Made by a program: the position numbers and the translations under genes. A stretch of DNA of 33,888 nucleotides, taken from assembly GCA_030448025.1 (NCBI GenBank), contig JAUJNQ010000002.1:57564-91451 (forward strand), written 5' to 3'. The notes below the pieces were generated by a model, which was not told where the DNA came from, did not search any database, and saw only the letters and a program-made list of their open reading frames with translations. Shown one piece after another: positions 16,870 to 25,698 of this stretch; position 1 is the first letter of the stretch; every line of letters starts with the position of its first letter. The stretch comes from Acidimicrobiales bacterium (lineage in GTDB: Bacteria > Actinomycetota > Acidimicrobiia > Acidimicrobiales > GCA-2861595).

Positions 16870-17529
16870 TCAGCGCTCCTTGACCTGCCACGAGGAGATC
16901 ACCTGGTCGATGACCTTCTCGTTGGCTGCGTAGCAGTCGTCCTCACAGCTGATGGCGAGGACGTGGACCTTGCGAACAGCGCTGTCGACCAGCGCGATCT
17001 GGCGCCACTTCACCCGCGTGCCCTCACTGGTCCTCAGGTTGACGACGAACTCGTTCCCGTGGAGCCCGCCGGGTCGGTCCACGTCCCGGCTGCCCAGGAC
17101 CTCGATCCCGGGCGCCTGGCTGTCGCCGAGCGGATCGAACTCGAGCAGGAGGGACCGCAGGTTCGACAAGGAGAACCCGTCCCGTTCCTCAGGGCTCAGG
17201 GTCCTCACTTGGACCAGACCCGTAGGGTGATCCGCGCTGGGTGACAGGATGTGCTCGAGGGAGGGGCTGGGCGCGGCGTCGAACGCCACCGACCAGGCCA
17301 GACGGTTGTAGGCGTCCTTGGCCTCGCGGGACTGGTCCAGGCCCTTGGTGATTGCCTCCTCGTCGAACAGGGCCCACTCCTGAGGCACCTTCACATAGGT
17401 ACCTTCCGAGGAGTTCTTCACGTAGTGGTACCTCGGGGACCCGCACGCCGCCAAAGTCACCAAAGCGGAGGCAACGGCCAGTGTGGCGGCCCGGCCGAGG
17501 AGACGTGGCAGCGATGGCCCCCTACCCAT
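16870..17529 (-). CDS. Uncharacterised lipoprotein upstream of the FtsH-like protease
   Basis: The 219-residue product opens MGRGPSLPRLLGRAATLAVA and then SALVTLAACGS, a lipoprotein signal with the likely lipid-bearing Cys29. The mature part has no recognised domain; stretches include YVKVPQEWALFDEEAITKGL, VQVRTLSPEERDGFSLSNLR and RVKWRQIALVDSAVRKVHVL. Two cysteines in ISCEDDCYAA may form a disulfide. It resembles the PsbP/LpqN type of small actinobacterial lipoproteins in its strand order and its ending (VIDQVISSWQV), but that is a guess. The stop lies one base before the ATG of the protease gene, which makes co-translation likely. Confidence 0.75.
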   Translation of the reverse strand: MGRGPSLPRLLGRAATLAVASALVTLAACGSPRYHYVKNSSEGTYVKVPQEWALFDEEAITKGLDQSREAKDAYNRLAWSVAFDAAPSPSLEHILSPSADHPTGLVQVRTLSPEERDGFSLSNLRSLLLEFDPLGDSQAPGIEVLGSRDVDRPGGLHGNEFVVNLRTSEGTRVKWRQIALVDSAVRKVHVLAISCEDDCYAANEKVIDQVISSWQVKER

Positions 17530-17584
17530 GGAACAAGGCTACTTGCGGTTCGGCGACCCGCTCATGGAAGGGCAACCAGCCCTG

Positions 17585-17776
17585 CTAGAAGGCGAGCACC
17601 GCCGTGTCCCACAGGAAGGGGAACACGAACAGGAGCAGGCCTAGCGGCTCCAACGCCAGTCGAGGCGCCACGCCGGCTCGACCACTCCTCCCGAACTGCC
17701 ACCCCGAGCCGACCGCGGCCAGCCCGAAGCAGATCACCGAACCCAGGAAGAAGACGAACTTCAGCTTGGCGTCCAT
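17585..17776 (-). CDS. Small two-helix membrane protein, 63 aa
   Basis: ATG 17776 is preceded by AAGGAGGG at good spacing, the best ribosome site in this part of the window, and opens MDAKLKFVFFLGSVICFGLA. The product has two hydrophobic segments (about 6-25 and 43-62, PLGLLLFVFPFLWDTAV) joined by a basic loop. I do not know its function; similar short proteins are found in many actinobacteria. It sits between the groEL terminator and the lipoprotein-protease-hemQ operon, 55 bases upstream of the latter, so it may share that transcript. Confidence 0.7.
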   Translation of the reverse strand: MDAKLKFVFFLGSVICFGLAAVGSGWQFGRSGRAGVAPRLALEPLGLLLFVFPFLWDTAVLAF

Positions 17777-17824
17777 CCATACCCTCCTTCGTGAAGCGAC
17801 GAGAGCCCCAGGTTCCCACGAACG

Positions 17825-17854
17825 CAGAAGGGGCGCCCAAAGGCGCCCCTTCTG
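17825..17854 (-). terminator. Hairpin terminator downstream of groEL
   Basis: A perfect 13-bp stem (17825-17837 with 17842-17854, CAGAAGGGGCGCC) closes a 4-base loop, 35 bases beyond the groEL stop. The following minus-strand sequence is only weakly T-rich (TTCTGCGTTCGT), which is common in high-GC actinobacteria. It should separate groEL from the small membrane-protein gene. Confidence 0.8.
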
Positions 17855-17889
17855 TAGCACAAGCTGACCCTTCGGGGCCGCCGTGTGGC

Positions 17890-19542
<1,653 letters not shown>

Positions 19543-19569
19543 TTAGCACTCTGCTTGTTCGAGTGCTAA
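19543..19569 (-). promoter_or_regulatory. CIRCE element (HrcA operator) of groEL
   Basis: TTAGCACTC, nine bases, GAGTGCTAA: both nine-base arms match the CIRCE consensus exactly. It lies 30 bases before the groEL start and just downstream of the -10 box, where bound HrcA would block transcription. In the transcript it also forms a 5' hairpin. Confidence 0.97.
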
Positions 19570-19598
19570 CGATACCCATCGGCTGTCACTCGACGCAA
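19569..19598 (-). promoter_or_regulatory. Probable groEL promoter
   Basis: On the minus strand TTGCGT (19598-19593) and TATCGT (19574-19569) are 18 bases apart, acceptable as -35 and -10 boxes of a vegetative sigma factor. The -10 touches the CIRCE element downstream and the -35 lies inside a second CIRCE-like repeat. The transcription start is predicted only. Confidence 0.6.
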
Positions 19599-19609
19599 GC
19601 GAGTGCCAG
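19583..19609 (-). promoter_or_regulatory. Degenerate second CIRCE-like repeat
   Basis: Minus strand CTGGCACTC, nine bases, GAGTGACAG. The arm spacing equals CIRCE, with 7 of 9 and 6 of 9 bases matching the consensus arms. It covers the proposed -35 box. Paired CIRCE elements are known at some actinobacterial groE promoters, so this may be a weaker HrcA site or a relic. Confidence 0.45.
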
Positions 19610-19622
19610 CCACGGCTTGCGG

Positions 19623-19898
19623 CTACCCCCCGGCTACGGCGGGGACGATCGAGATGGTCTGGCCCTCCTGCACGACCGTGTCCAGACCCTGTTGGAAGCG
19701 AACGTCCTCGTCGGCCACGAAGACGTTCACGAATCGCCGCAGCCCGCCGGACTCGTCGAAGATTCGCTCTCCCACGCCGGGGTGGGCGGCGTCGAGGGCC
19801 TTCAACGCCTCGCCCACGGTGGCCGCTTCGACGGAGATCTGACCCTCGCCGCCCGTGAGATTGCGGAGCTGCGTGGGGACACGGACGGAGACGCTCAT
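19623..19898 (-). CDS. cysO: CysO-like ubiquitin-fold sulfur carrier protein
   Basis: The 91-residue protein has a beta-grasp fold and the terminal AVAGG, whose last glycine becomes a thiocarboxylate after activation by a MoeB-type enzyme. VRVPTQLRNLTGGEG, ERIFDESGGLRRFVNVFVAD, EDVRFQQGLDTVVQEG and ISIVPAVAGG follow Mycobacterium CysO closely from memory, more than MoaD or ThiS. CysO supplies sulfur to CysM for cysteine synthesis; here the partner gene encodes a different fold-II PLP enzyme. The ATG (19898) overlaps the stop of that gene as ATGA, so the two are made together. Since a SAM-I riboswitch heads the transcript, a role in homocysteine synthesis should be considered. Confidence 0.9.
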   Translation of the reverse strand: MSVSVRVPTQLRNLTGGEGQISVEAATVGEALKALDAAHPGVGERIFDESGGLRRFVNVFVADEDVRFQQGLDTVVQEGQTISIVPAVAGG

Positions 19899-21193
19899 GA
19901 GTCGACCTCGGCGGCCTGGTTGAAGGCCTCGATGGTCGGAGCGATCGTGGCCGTGGGTCCCACGTGGGGGCTCACGGCATCGATGGTCTTTAGCCCGAGC
20001 CCGGTGATGTACGCCACCACGCGCTCGTCGGCTCGAACCACGCCCTGCCGCGCCAGGTTGGCCAACGTGGCGATGGTCACCCCACCCGCGGTCTCGGCGA
20101 AGATCCCCTCCGTCCGGGCCAGCAGGCGGATTCCCTCCACGATCTCGTCGTCGGTTACCGAACCCACGGCCCCGCCGGTGGAGCGCACCACGTCGAGGGC
20201 GTACCAACCGTCGGCGGGGTTGCCGATGGCGAGGGACTTGGCGATGGTCCGCGGCTTCTGCGGCCTCACGTGGTCGGTGCCCTCGGCGAACGCAGTGGCA
20301 ACCGGGGAGCAACCGGTGGCCTGAGCGCCGGAGATCCGCACCTGTGGCTCCTCGGCGAGCAAGCCGACCCGGTGAAGCTCGGCAAAGCCCTTCTGTACCT
20401 TGACGAGCTGGCTGCCCGACGCGACGGGCACCACCACGTGGTCGGGCACCTCCCAGCCGAGCTGCTCGGCCACCTCGTAGGCCAACGTCTTGGAGCCCTC
20501 GGAGTAGTAGGGGCGCACGTTGACGTTCACGAAGGCCCAGGTGGGGTGGTCGGCGGTGAGCTCCGAACACAGGCGATTGACGTCGTCATAGGTGCCGTCG
20601 ACGGCGATGAGCTTGCCGCCGTAGACGGCGGTGGTGACCACCTTGGCCGGCTCGAGGTCGTGGGGGATGAAGACGACCGAGTCCATCCCCGCCCGTGCGG
20701 CATGGGCGGCGACGGAGTTGGCCAGGTTGCCCGTGGACGCACAGGCGGCCAGCTTGAAGCCCAGCTCCCTGGCCCTCGTGAGGGCCACCGATACCACGCG
20801 GTCCTTGAACGAGCCGGTGGGGTTGAGGGTGTCGTTCTTCAGCCACAGCTCGCCGAGGCCGAGCTCCGAGGCCAGGCGGTCGGCGCGGACCAGCGGCGTG
20901 AACCCGGCACCGAGGTCGACGGGGGCCCCCGGCGCGCTCGCCCCCCCGGACGAAGTCACCGCCCCGGGCGAGCCGGCGGGAAGGAGATCCGCGTAGCGCC
21001 AGATCGTGGGAGGGCCGGCGGCGATCTTCTCCCTGCTGATGGCGGCCGTGATGGCCTCGTAGTCATAGTCGACCTCGAGGGGACCGAAGCAGAACTCGCA
21101 GACGTGCAATGCCTCGGCCGGGTACCCACGGCCGCACTCCCGGCAGCGAAGGCCGATGATGTGCGGGCCCGCGGGGGCTGATGTGGGCGACAA
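19895..21193 (-). CDS. thrC: Threonine-synthase-family PLP enzyme (ThrC-like; possibly a MetM-type homocysteine synthase)
   Basis: The 432-residue enzyme has an N-terminal zinc ribbon (C17/C20/C32/C35), the PLP-lysine motif NDTLNPTGSFKDR (Lys130), ASTGNLANSVAAHAARAG and NVRPYYSEGSKTLAYEVAEQ, and ends with AETAGGVTIATLANLARQG and ITGLGLKTIDAV. Family members act on O-phosphohomoserine. This subtype (RPYYSEGSKT, zinc ribbon, adjacent sulfur carrier) differs from the ThrC of hom-thrC-thrB operons, which has NPYRIEGQKT. I recall a Streptomyces report that such a pair (MetM with carrier MetO) makes homocysteine; this needs checking. A SAM-I riboswitch upstream supports that reading. The start is TTG 21193, with GAGGAGG 4 bases before it. 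Neither hom nor thrB is nearby. An 11-residue Ser/Gly/Ala-rich stretch (about 80-91) is odd. Confidence 0.85.
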   Translation of the reverse strand: MSPTSAPAGPHIIGLRCRECGRGYPAEALHVCEFCFGPLEVDYDYEAITAAISREKIAAGPPTIWRYADLLPAGSPGAVTSSGGASAPGAPVDLGAGFTPLVRADRLASELGLGELWLKNDTLNPTGSFKDRVVSVALTRARELGFKLAACASTGNLANSVAAHAARAGMDSVVFIPHDLEPAKVVTTAVYGGKLIAVDGTYDDVNRLCSELTADHPTWAFVNVNVRPYYSEGSKTLAYEVAEQLGWEVPDHVVVPVASGSQLVKVQKGFAELHRVGLLAEEPQVRISGAQATGCSPVATAFAEGTDHVRPQKPRTIAKSLAIGNPADGWYALDVVRSTGGAVGSVTDDEIVEGIRLLARTEGIFAETAGGVTIATLANLARQGVVRADERVVAYITGLGLKTIDAVSPHVGPTATIAPTIEAFNQAAEVDS

Positions 21194-21201
21194 CGTTCCT
21201 C

Positions 21202-21319
21202 CTCATCGCTCCGGGCATTGGCACCTGGTTGCGCCCCGATGCCGCCGTAAGGAGGCTCCTCGTGGTGAACTGGTTGCCGCGGAATCGTCGGGCCCGGACC
21301 CTCAACCGCTCTGGATAAG
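21202..21319 (-). ncRNA. SAM-I (S-box) riboswitch in the leader of the threonine-synthase-like gene
   Basis: The minus strand carries the S-box landmarks in order. P1 is CTTATC (21319-21314) pairing with GATGAG (21207-21202). P2 is GCGG pairing with CCGC. Between them lies TTGAGGGTCCGGGCCCGA, matching the consensus GAGGG-N3-GGCCCGA. GGCAACC follows at 21278-21272. GGTGCCAATGCCC (21225-21213) matches the GGUGC-x-AAUUCC block, and GGCA/TGCC can close P4. The P1 3' strand runs straight into the GAGGAGG ribosome site of the TTG start, so SAM binding would most simply block translation. No terminator stem follows. The family assignment is by eye; a covariance-model scan was not possible. Confidence 0.85.
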
Positions 21320-21337
21320 TGCCCTCATCGTACCTCC

Positions 21338-21386
21338 AGGGAAGGGCGACGAACTACCTGCACGAGTCGAAAGCATTATTTCCCTG
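21338..21386. repeat. Hairpin-forming element related to the large palindrome at 27416-27505
   Basis: CAGGGAA (21338-21344) and TTCCCTG (21380-21386) pair around a loop that contains GGCGACGAACTACCTGCACG. The same 20 bases with one change (T for C) occur at 27423-27442 in the much larger palindrome. It lies between the AI-2E transporter gene and the SAM riboswitch. It could act as a terminator for the transporter gene, although there is no T-tract. Confidence 0.65.
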
Positions 21387-21478
21387 AGGGCCGGCCCCTC
21401 ACCGGGAGCGCGCCGGACGGAGGGACGTGCTGAGCCACGTGGCCTTCTTTTGCGGCTACGGGGTCGACATCGCCTTGC

Positions 21479-22660
21479 TCATCGAGCCGGCGCGGCCACC
21501 GGCTCCTCCTTCTTCTCCTTCTTCTCCTTCTCCTCCTCGTCGGCCTCCAGCACGCGCTCGACCAAGCCCGGCCCACGTTCGCCGTCCTCGCCGGGCGACG
21601 CATCGGTAAGCGGTTCTCCGAGGACGTGGACCCTCCAAATGTGCCCGAGGACGATCTTCAGCGCCGCGGTCAGGGGCACGGCGAACAGCAGACCCAGGAA
21701 GCCGCCGAGGTGGCCACCCGCCACGAGGGCCAGGACCACCGCCGCCGGGTGCAGCTGGATGACCCGGTGCATCACCTGGGGCGTGATGAAGTGGTTGTCG
21801 ACCTGCTGGACACCCACCATGACCACCAACACGCCCAGCGCCTGGAGGGGGCTGCCGGTGGTGAGGGCGATGGCCACGCCGGGCAGGCCGCCGACCCAGG
21901 GACCGATGAGGGGAATGATGTTGAAGAGCCCGGCGATCATCCCCACGAGGAACCAGAACTTCAACCCGATGGCGGCCAGCCCGAGGGAGCACAGGACGCC
22001 CACGATGGCGGCGATCATGAGCTGACCCCGGAAGAACCCGCCAACGGCGCGGTTGAGCCGATGAGCCACGTGCATGACCTCGTCCTTGGCTCCGGCGGGG
22101 ATGAGTGACTCCGAGACTCGACGGACGTGGGGGAGGTCCACCAGTAGGTAGAAGGCGATGATTGGCGCCAGCACCAGGATCAACAGGACGTTGAAGACGG
22201 CGACGCCCAACCTGAAGGCACGGTCGAGCTGCTGACGGACCGACAGCTGGCTGCTGCTGAGGGCATCACTGAGCTCCTTGCGGTCGAACTCCCAGGACTT
22301 CCCTTTGGACGCCTCGGCCCGGGCGTCGACCCAGCGCTCGACGTTGGCCTGGATCTGCGGCCACTCCCGGGAGAGGTCCCGGGCCTGGGCGCCGGCCAGT
22401 GGGACCACGAGGAACCCGGCCAGGACAACCGCCCCGATGACCGTCAGGTAGGTGATGCCCGCGCCGGCGGCCCGCGGGACGTGGTGGCGTTGAAGACGAG
22501 TCACCACGGGGTTGAGCAGGAACACGATGGTGCCGGCGAGGATCAGCGGGGCCAGGACCACTCGAACGGTCCACACCACGAGCGCCACGATGGCCAGCAG
22601 CGCGACGACGCCCACTACGGACCACGAGACCTGGCCCGCCCTGCGGAGGCGCTCGGTCAT
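21479..22660 (-). CDS. AI-2E family transporter (TerC/PerM-type membrane protein)
   Basis: The 393-residue product has about eight hydrophobic segments in the AI-2E/PerM order: SWSVVGVVALLAIVALVVWT, LAPLILAGTIVFLLNPVV, a soluble domain with DLSREWPQIQANVERWV, and then VFNVLLILVLAPIIAFYLLV. The family motif region is GLFNIIPLIGPWVGGLPGVA and VDNHFITPQVMHRVIQLHP. The tail is rich in Glu and Lys (EADEEEKEKKEKKEEP). The substrate is unknown; the family name comes from one E. coli member, and others are linked to sodium/proton exchange. ATG 22660. The next gene downstream on the strand is the riboswitch-controlled operon, from which it is separated by about 280 bases. Confidence 0.92.
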   Translation of the reverse strand: MTERLRRAGQVSWSVVGVVALLAIVALVVWTVRVVLAPLILAGTIVFLLNPVVTRLQRHHVPRAAGAGITYLTVIGAVVLAGFLVVPLAGAQARDLSREWPQIQANVERWVDARAEASKGKSWEFDRKELSDALSSSQLSVRQQLDRAFRLGVAVFNVLLILVLAPIIAFYLLVDLPHVRRVSESLIPAGAKDEVMHVAHRLNRAVGGFFRGQLMIAAIVGVLCSLGLAAIGLKFWFLVGMIAGLFNIIPLIGPWVGGLPGVAIALTTGSPLQALGVLVVMVGVQQVDNHFITPQVMHRVIQLHPAAVVLALVAGGHLGGFLGLLFAVPLTAALKIVLGHIWRVHVLGEPLTDASPGEDGERGPGLVERVLEADEEEKEKKEKKEEPVAAPAR

Positions 22661-22705
22661 GGCGTCACGTTACCGGCCGGGCTTCGCAGGCAGGCACTCG
22701 GCGAG

Positions 22706-23698
22706 TCAATTGAAAGCGCTCACTCCGGCCAAGTGGGCCGCCACCGCCTCTTCCACGCACTCGACGGTGGCGTTCAAGGCTCGGTCCCGACCGAAGCGCT
22801 CGGCCAGGTCGATGACGGGATGGGCATGCTCGCCGTACAGCTCGACCACCAGGGTCACCACCGGCACGCTCACCTCCCGGCACAGCCCGATGACGCCGCC
22901 CACGGCCCCACCCTCGAACGAGTGCTCGTCCAGGAAGCACTCACCCGTCACCACCAGCGCGGCCTCTTCGATCCGCTGGACGAGATCGATGGAGTCGGCG
23001 ACCAGCTCGAAGCCAGGAACGAGCTTCGCTCCGAGGGCCGCCAGCCCGCCGGCCAGACCTCCCCCCGCGCCCGAGCCGGGCAGGTCCCGAACGTCGACCC
23101 TGTGCTCCTCCTCGTAAACCTGGGCCAGCCGTTCCAGGCGCCGGGTGAGGAGCGCCACCTGGGAAGGCGTGGCTCCCTTCTGCGAGGCGAACTGGTTGGC
23201 AGCGTCCACGAAGGTCGTGGCGACGTCGTAGGCCACCACGACCTCGACACCGCGCAGTCCCCGGGCCCCGAGCGCCCTCACGCACCCGAGGCCCCCGTCG
23301 GTGGAGGCCGACCCCCCGACCCCCATCACGATCCGGGTGGCTCCGGCGGCGGCGGCGGTGATGATGAGGTCGGCCACACCGGCGGTGGACGCCCGCATCG
23401 GGTCGTTCCACTCCGGACCGCCTACGAGGCCGAGCCCGGCGACTTGAGCCATCTCCAGGACGGCCGTCGATCCCTCCATGCGCCATTCGGCGGTGATGGC
23501 GTCGCTCAGCGGTCCCCTGGCCTGCGTCCTGCGCACGGCGCCACCCAGGGCATCCAGGATGCCGACGCCACCGTCGGCGACAGGTGCCTCGTCACAGGTC
23601 CAGCCCGCGGTCTTGGCGGCCCGGCCCACGGCGGCGGCGACTTGGCGCGCCGAAGCCGTCGCTCCAAACCTGTCCGGGGCGGCCACGACTTGGGGCAT
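22706..23698 (-). CDS. Divergent glycerate kinase family protein
   Basis: The 330-residue product fits the GlxK/GarK glycerate kinase family: VVAAPDRFGATASARQVAAA at the start, VADGGVGILDALGGA, LIITAAAAGATRIVMGVGGS followed by ASTDGGLG, LPGSGAGGGLAGGLAAL, and near the end VVTGECFLDEHSFEGGAVGG. Active relatives usually read APDSFKGSLSA, ADGGEGT and TGEGRLDxQT; here Lys, the acidic Glu and the Arg are replaced. It is also about 40 residues shorter than usual. The substrate or activity may therefore differ. ATG 23698 is only 20 bases from the start of the divergent otsA, so the two promoters must overlap each other or the coding regions. Confidence 0.75.
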   Translation of the reverse strand: MPQVVAAPDRFGATASARQVAAAVGRAAKTAGWTCDEAPVADGGVGILDALGGAVRRTQARGPLSDAITAEWRMEGSTAVLEMAQVAGLGLVGGPEWNDPMRASTAGVADLIITAAAAGATRIVMGVGGSASTDGGLGCVRALGARGLRGVEVVVAYDVATTFVDAANQFASQKGATPSQVALLTRRLERLAQVYEEEHRVDVRDLPGSGAGGGLAGGLAALGAKLVPGFELVADSIDLVQRIEEAALVVTGECFLDEHSFEGGAVGGVIGLCREVSVPVVTLVVELYGEHAHPVIDLAERFGRDRALNATVECVEEAVAAHLAGVSAFN

Positions 23699-23718
23699 GG
23701 GAGTATCGTGCCACCGAG

Positions 23719-25104
23719 ATGGGCCACACTGACCTGGTCATCGTCTCCAACCGAGGCCCCCTCTCCTTCAACAAGGACGACGACGGCAACCTCGCCGCCT
23801 CGCGTGGGGCGGGCGGGCTGGTTTCCTGCCTGGGCCCGGCGGTGGCCGGCGCTGGCGCTACGTGGGTCGCCGGGGCCATCTCCGAGGAGGACCGGGAGGC
23901 GGCGGCTCAGGGCGTCGTCGAGGCCGAGGGCTTCCGGCTGCGCTCGTTGGTCATCGAGCCGGACGACTACCGCCAGTTCTACGACGTGGTGGCCAACTCC
24001 ACCCTCTGGTTCCTGCACCACAACCTGTTCGACCTCCCCCGCCGTCCTCGCATCGACCGACGCTGGCGAGAGGCGTGGTCCACGTTCGCGGACGTGAACC
24101 GCCAGTTCGCCGAGGCCGTGGCCGAGGAAGCCCCCGACGGGGGCGTGGTCCTCGTGCACGACTACCAGCTGTGCCTGGTAGGGACCACGCTGGCCAAGAT
24201 CCGGCCCGACCTGCGCACGGCGCACTTCAACCACACGCCCTTCTGCGAGCCCACGGCGCTGCGGATGCTCCCCGACGAAGCGGCCACCGAGATCATGGAG
24301 GGCCTGGCCGGCAACGGCGCCTGTGGGTTCCACGCCAAGCGCTGGGCTCGTGCCTTCCAGAGCTGCTGCGAGGCCACCCTGGGCTCGGTCCCGCCCACCT
24401 TCGTGGCTCCCGCCGCCATAGACACCGACGACCTGGCACAGGTAGCCGGCTCGGACGAGAGCAAGGAGGAGCTCGCCAAGCTCGACGAGCAGATCGGCGA
24501 CCGCCACTTCATCGTCCGCATCGACCGCATCGAGCTCTCCAAGAACATCCTGCGCGGGTTCCTGGCCTTCGAGGAACTGCTGCGCACCAGGCCCGAGTGG
24601 CGCGAGCGTGTCATCTTCGGCGCCTTCGTCTACCCCTCGCGAGACAGCATCCCCGACTACATGGCGTACCGCAGCGAGGTCGAGTCCATGGTGGAGCGCA
24701 TCAACAACACCTGGGCCACCCCGTCGTGGACACCGGTGCTGGCCTACATGGAGGACTTCTTCCCGAGGTCGGTCGCCGCCCACCGGCGTTACGACGTGTT
24801 GCTCGTCAACCCGATCCGGGACGGCCTCAACCTGGTCGCCAAGGAAGGCCCCACCCTCAACGAGCGCGATGGCGTGCTGGTGCTGAGCCGGGAGTCGGGC
24901 GTGTGGGACGAGATGGGCGACGGCGCCGTGGGCGTCAACCCCTTCGACATCACGGGCACGGCCGACGCCCTCGCCCAAGCCCTGAGCATGGGGCGGGGGG
25001 AACGGGCCGAACGGGCTTCGCGCCTCCGCGCCATCAGCGAAGGCCGCTCGCCGCAGGACTGGCTCGAGGACCAGCTCGACGCGGCGCGCCCCCCGTCGAA
25101 CTGA
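23719..25104 (+). CDS. otsA: GT20 glycosyltransferase, trehalose-6-phosphate synthase-like (OtsA)
   Basis: OtsA joins UDP-glucose and glucose-6-phosphate to trehalose-6-phosphate in the cytosol. The 461-residue product starts at ATG 23719 with DLVIVSNRGPLSF and shows RGAGGLVSCL, TLWFLHHNLFD, VLVHDYQLCLVGTTLAKI, HFNHTPFCEP, IDRIELSKNILRGF (Arg270, Lys275) and NPIRDGLNLVAKEG (Asp368, Glu376). Several canonical motifs are altered: HDYHL is HDYQL, VDRxDYxKG is IDRIELSKN, and GFQT is GFHA. It is a divergent subtype whose acceptor may not be glucose-6-phosphate. A phosphatase of the OtsB family lies convergently one gene away, which supports the trehalose role. Confidence 0.85.
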   Translation: MGHTDLVIVSNRGPLSFNKDDDGNLAASRGAGGLVSCLGPAVAGAGATWVAGAISEEDREAAAQGVVEAEGFRLRSLVIEPDDYRQFYDVVANSTLWFLHHNLFDLPRRPRIDRRWREAWSTFADVNRQFAEAVAEEAPDGGVVLVHDYQLCLVGTTLAKIRPDLRTAHFNHTPFCEPTALRMLPDEAATEIMEGLAGNGACGFHAKRWARAFQSCCEATLGSVPPTFVAPAAIDTDDLAQVAGSDESKEELAKLDEQIGDRHFIVRIDRIELSKNILRGFLAFEELLRTRPEWRERVIFGAFVYPSRDSIPDYMAYRSEVESMVERINNTWATPSWTPVLAYMEDFFPRSVAAHRRYDVLLVNPIRDGLNLVAKEGPTLNERDGVLVLSRESGVWDEMGDGAVGVNPFDITGTADALAQALSMGRGERAERASRLRAISEGRSPQDWLEDQLDAARPPSN

Positions 25105-25134
25105 CCGAGCCTGACTGCGGCGTAGAGTCTCGAC

Positions 25135-25683
25135 ATGGCGGTCGCGGCGGTCGACAGGAAGGCCCGGACCTTCACGTACGCCGACCTGGAGAGCCTTCCC
25201 GAGGACGACGACAATTGGTATGAGCTCAGCTTCGGCACCCTGGTCGTGACCCCTGCGCCCAACACGCGACACCAGGCGGTGGCGTCAGCTGTCGTGGTGT
25301 TCCTGGGTTCCCGCAAGCTGTCATCGCTTCGCGTTCTCCACGAAGCCGAGCTGCTCATCCGGCCCGACGTGCTGAAGCGACCGGACGTCCAGGTGGTGGA
25401 CGAGAGTCTCGTGGGCGGGCAGTACGTGGCCGGCATTCCGGCGCTCGTGGTCGAGGTCCACTCCCCGTCGACCAAGGCTCTGGACCTCACCGAGAAGCGG
25501 TTGGTGTACGCCCAGGCCCGGATCCCGGCCTACTGGCTCGTCGATCCTGACACCCAGACGGTGACCATCCTGGAGCTGAGGGATGACGCCTACGAGGAGG
25601 TGGCCGTTGTCGACGCCGAAGGCTCGTTCGAAGTCTCCGTGCCGTTCACCATGACCGTCGAAGGACCAGCGATCTTCGAGTAA
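25135..25683 (+). CDS. Uma2 family (DUF820) putative endonuclease
   Basis: The 182-residue product has the PD-(D/E)XK layout of Uma2 proteins: NWYELSFGTLVVTPAPNTRH, QAVASAVVVFLG, LIRPDVLKRPDVQVVDESLV, ALVVEVHSPSTKALDLTEKR and IPAYWLVDPDTQTVTILEL. The predicted metal-binding Asp lies in RPDVQV and the E-x-K pair in VEVHSPST...DLTEKR. The usual YELIDGE is YELSFGT here, so one early acidic residue is missing. These genes are common in cyanobacteria and actinobacteria, often as solitary copies without a known target. It starts at ATG 25135, 30 bases after otsA on the same strand, and converges on otsB. Confidence 0.88.
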   Translation: MAVAAVDRKARTFTYADLESLPEDDDNWYELSFGTLVVTPAPNTRHQAVASAVVVFLGSRKLSSLRVLHEAELLIRPDVLKRPDVQVVDESLVGGQYVAGIPALVVEVHSPSTKALDLTEKRLVYAQARIPAYWLVDPDTQTVTILELRDDAYEEVAVVDAEGSFEVSVPFTMTVEGPAIFE

Positions 25684-25698
25684 GCCCGCCGGCGGTGG

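Noticed and set aside
14541-16883. 780-codon open frame on the plus strand
   Set aside because: It is antisense to the FtsH-like gene over its whole length, with His/Gln/Gly-rich nonsense composition, a typical mirror frame in high-GC DNA. Similar mirrors at 17251-19470 (opposite groEL), 6123-7418 (opposite amt), 3282-4541 (opposite glnD) and 23506-25272 (opposite otsA) were rejected for the same reason.
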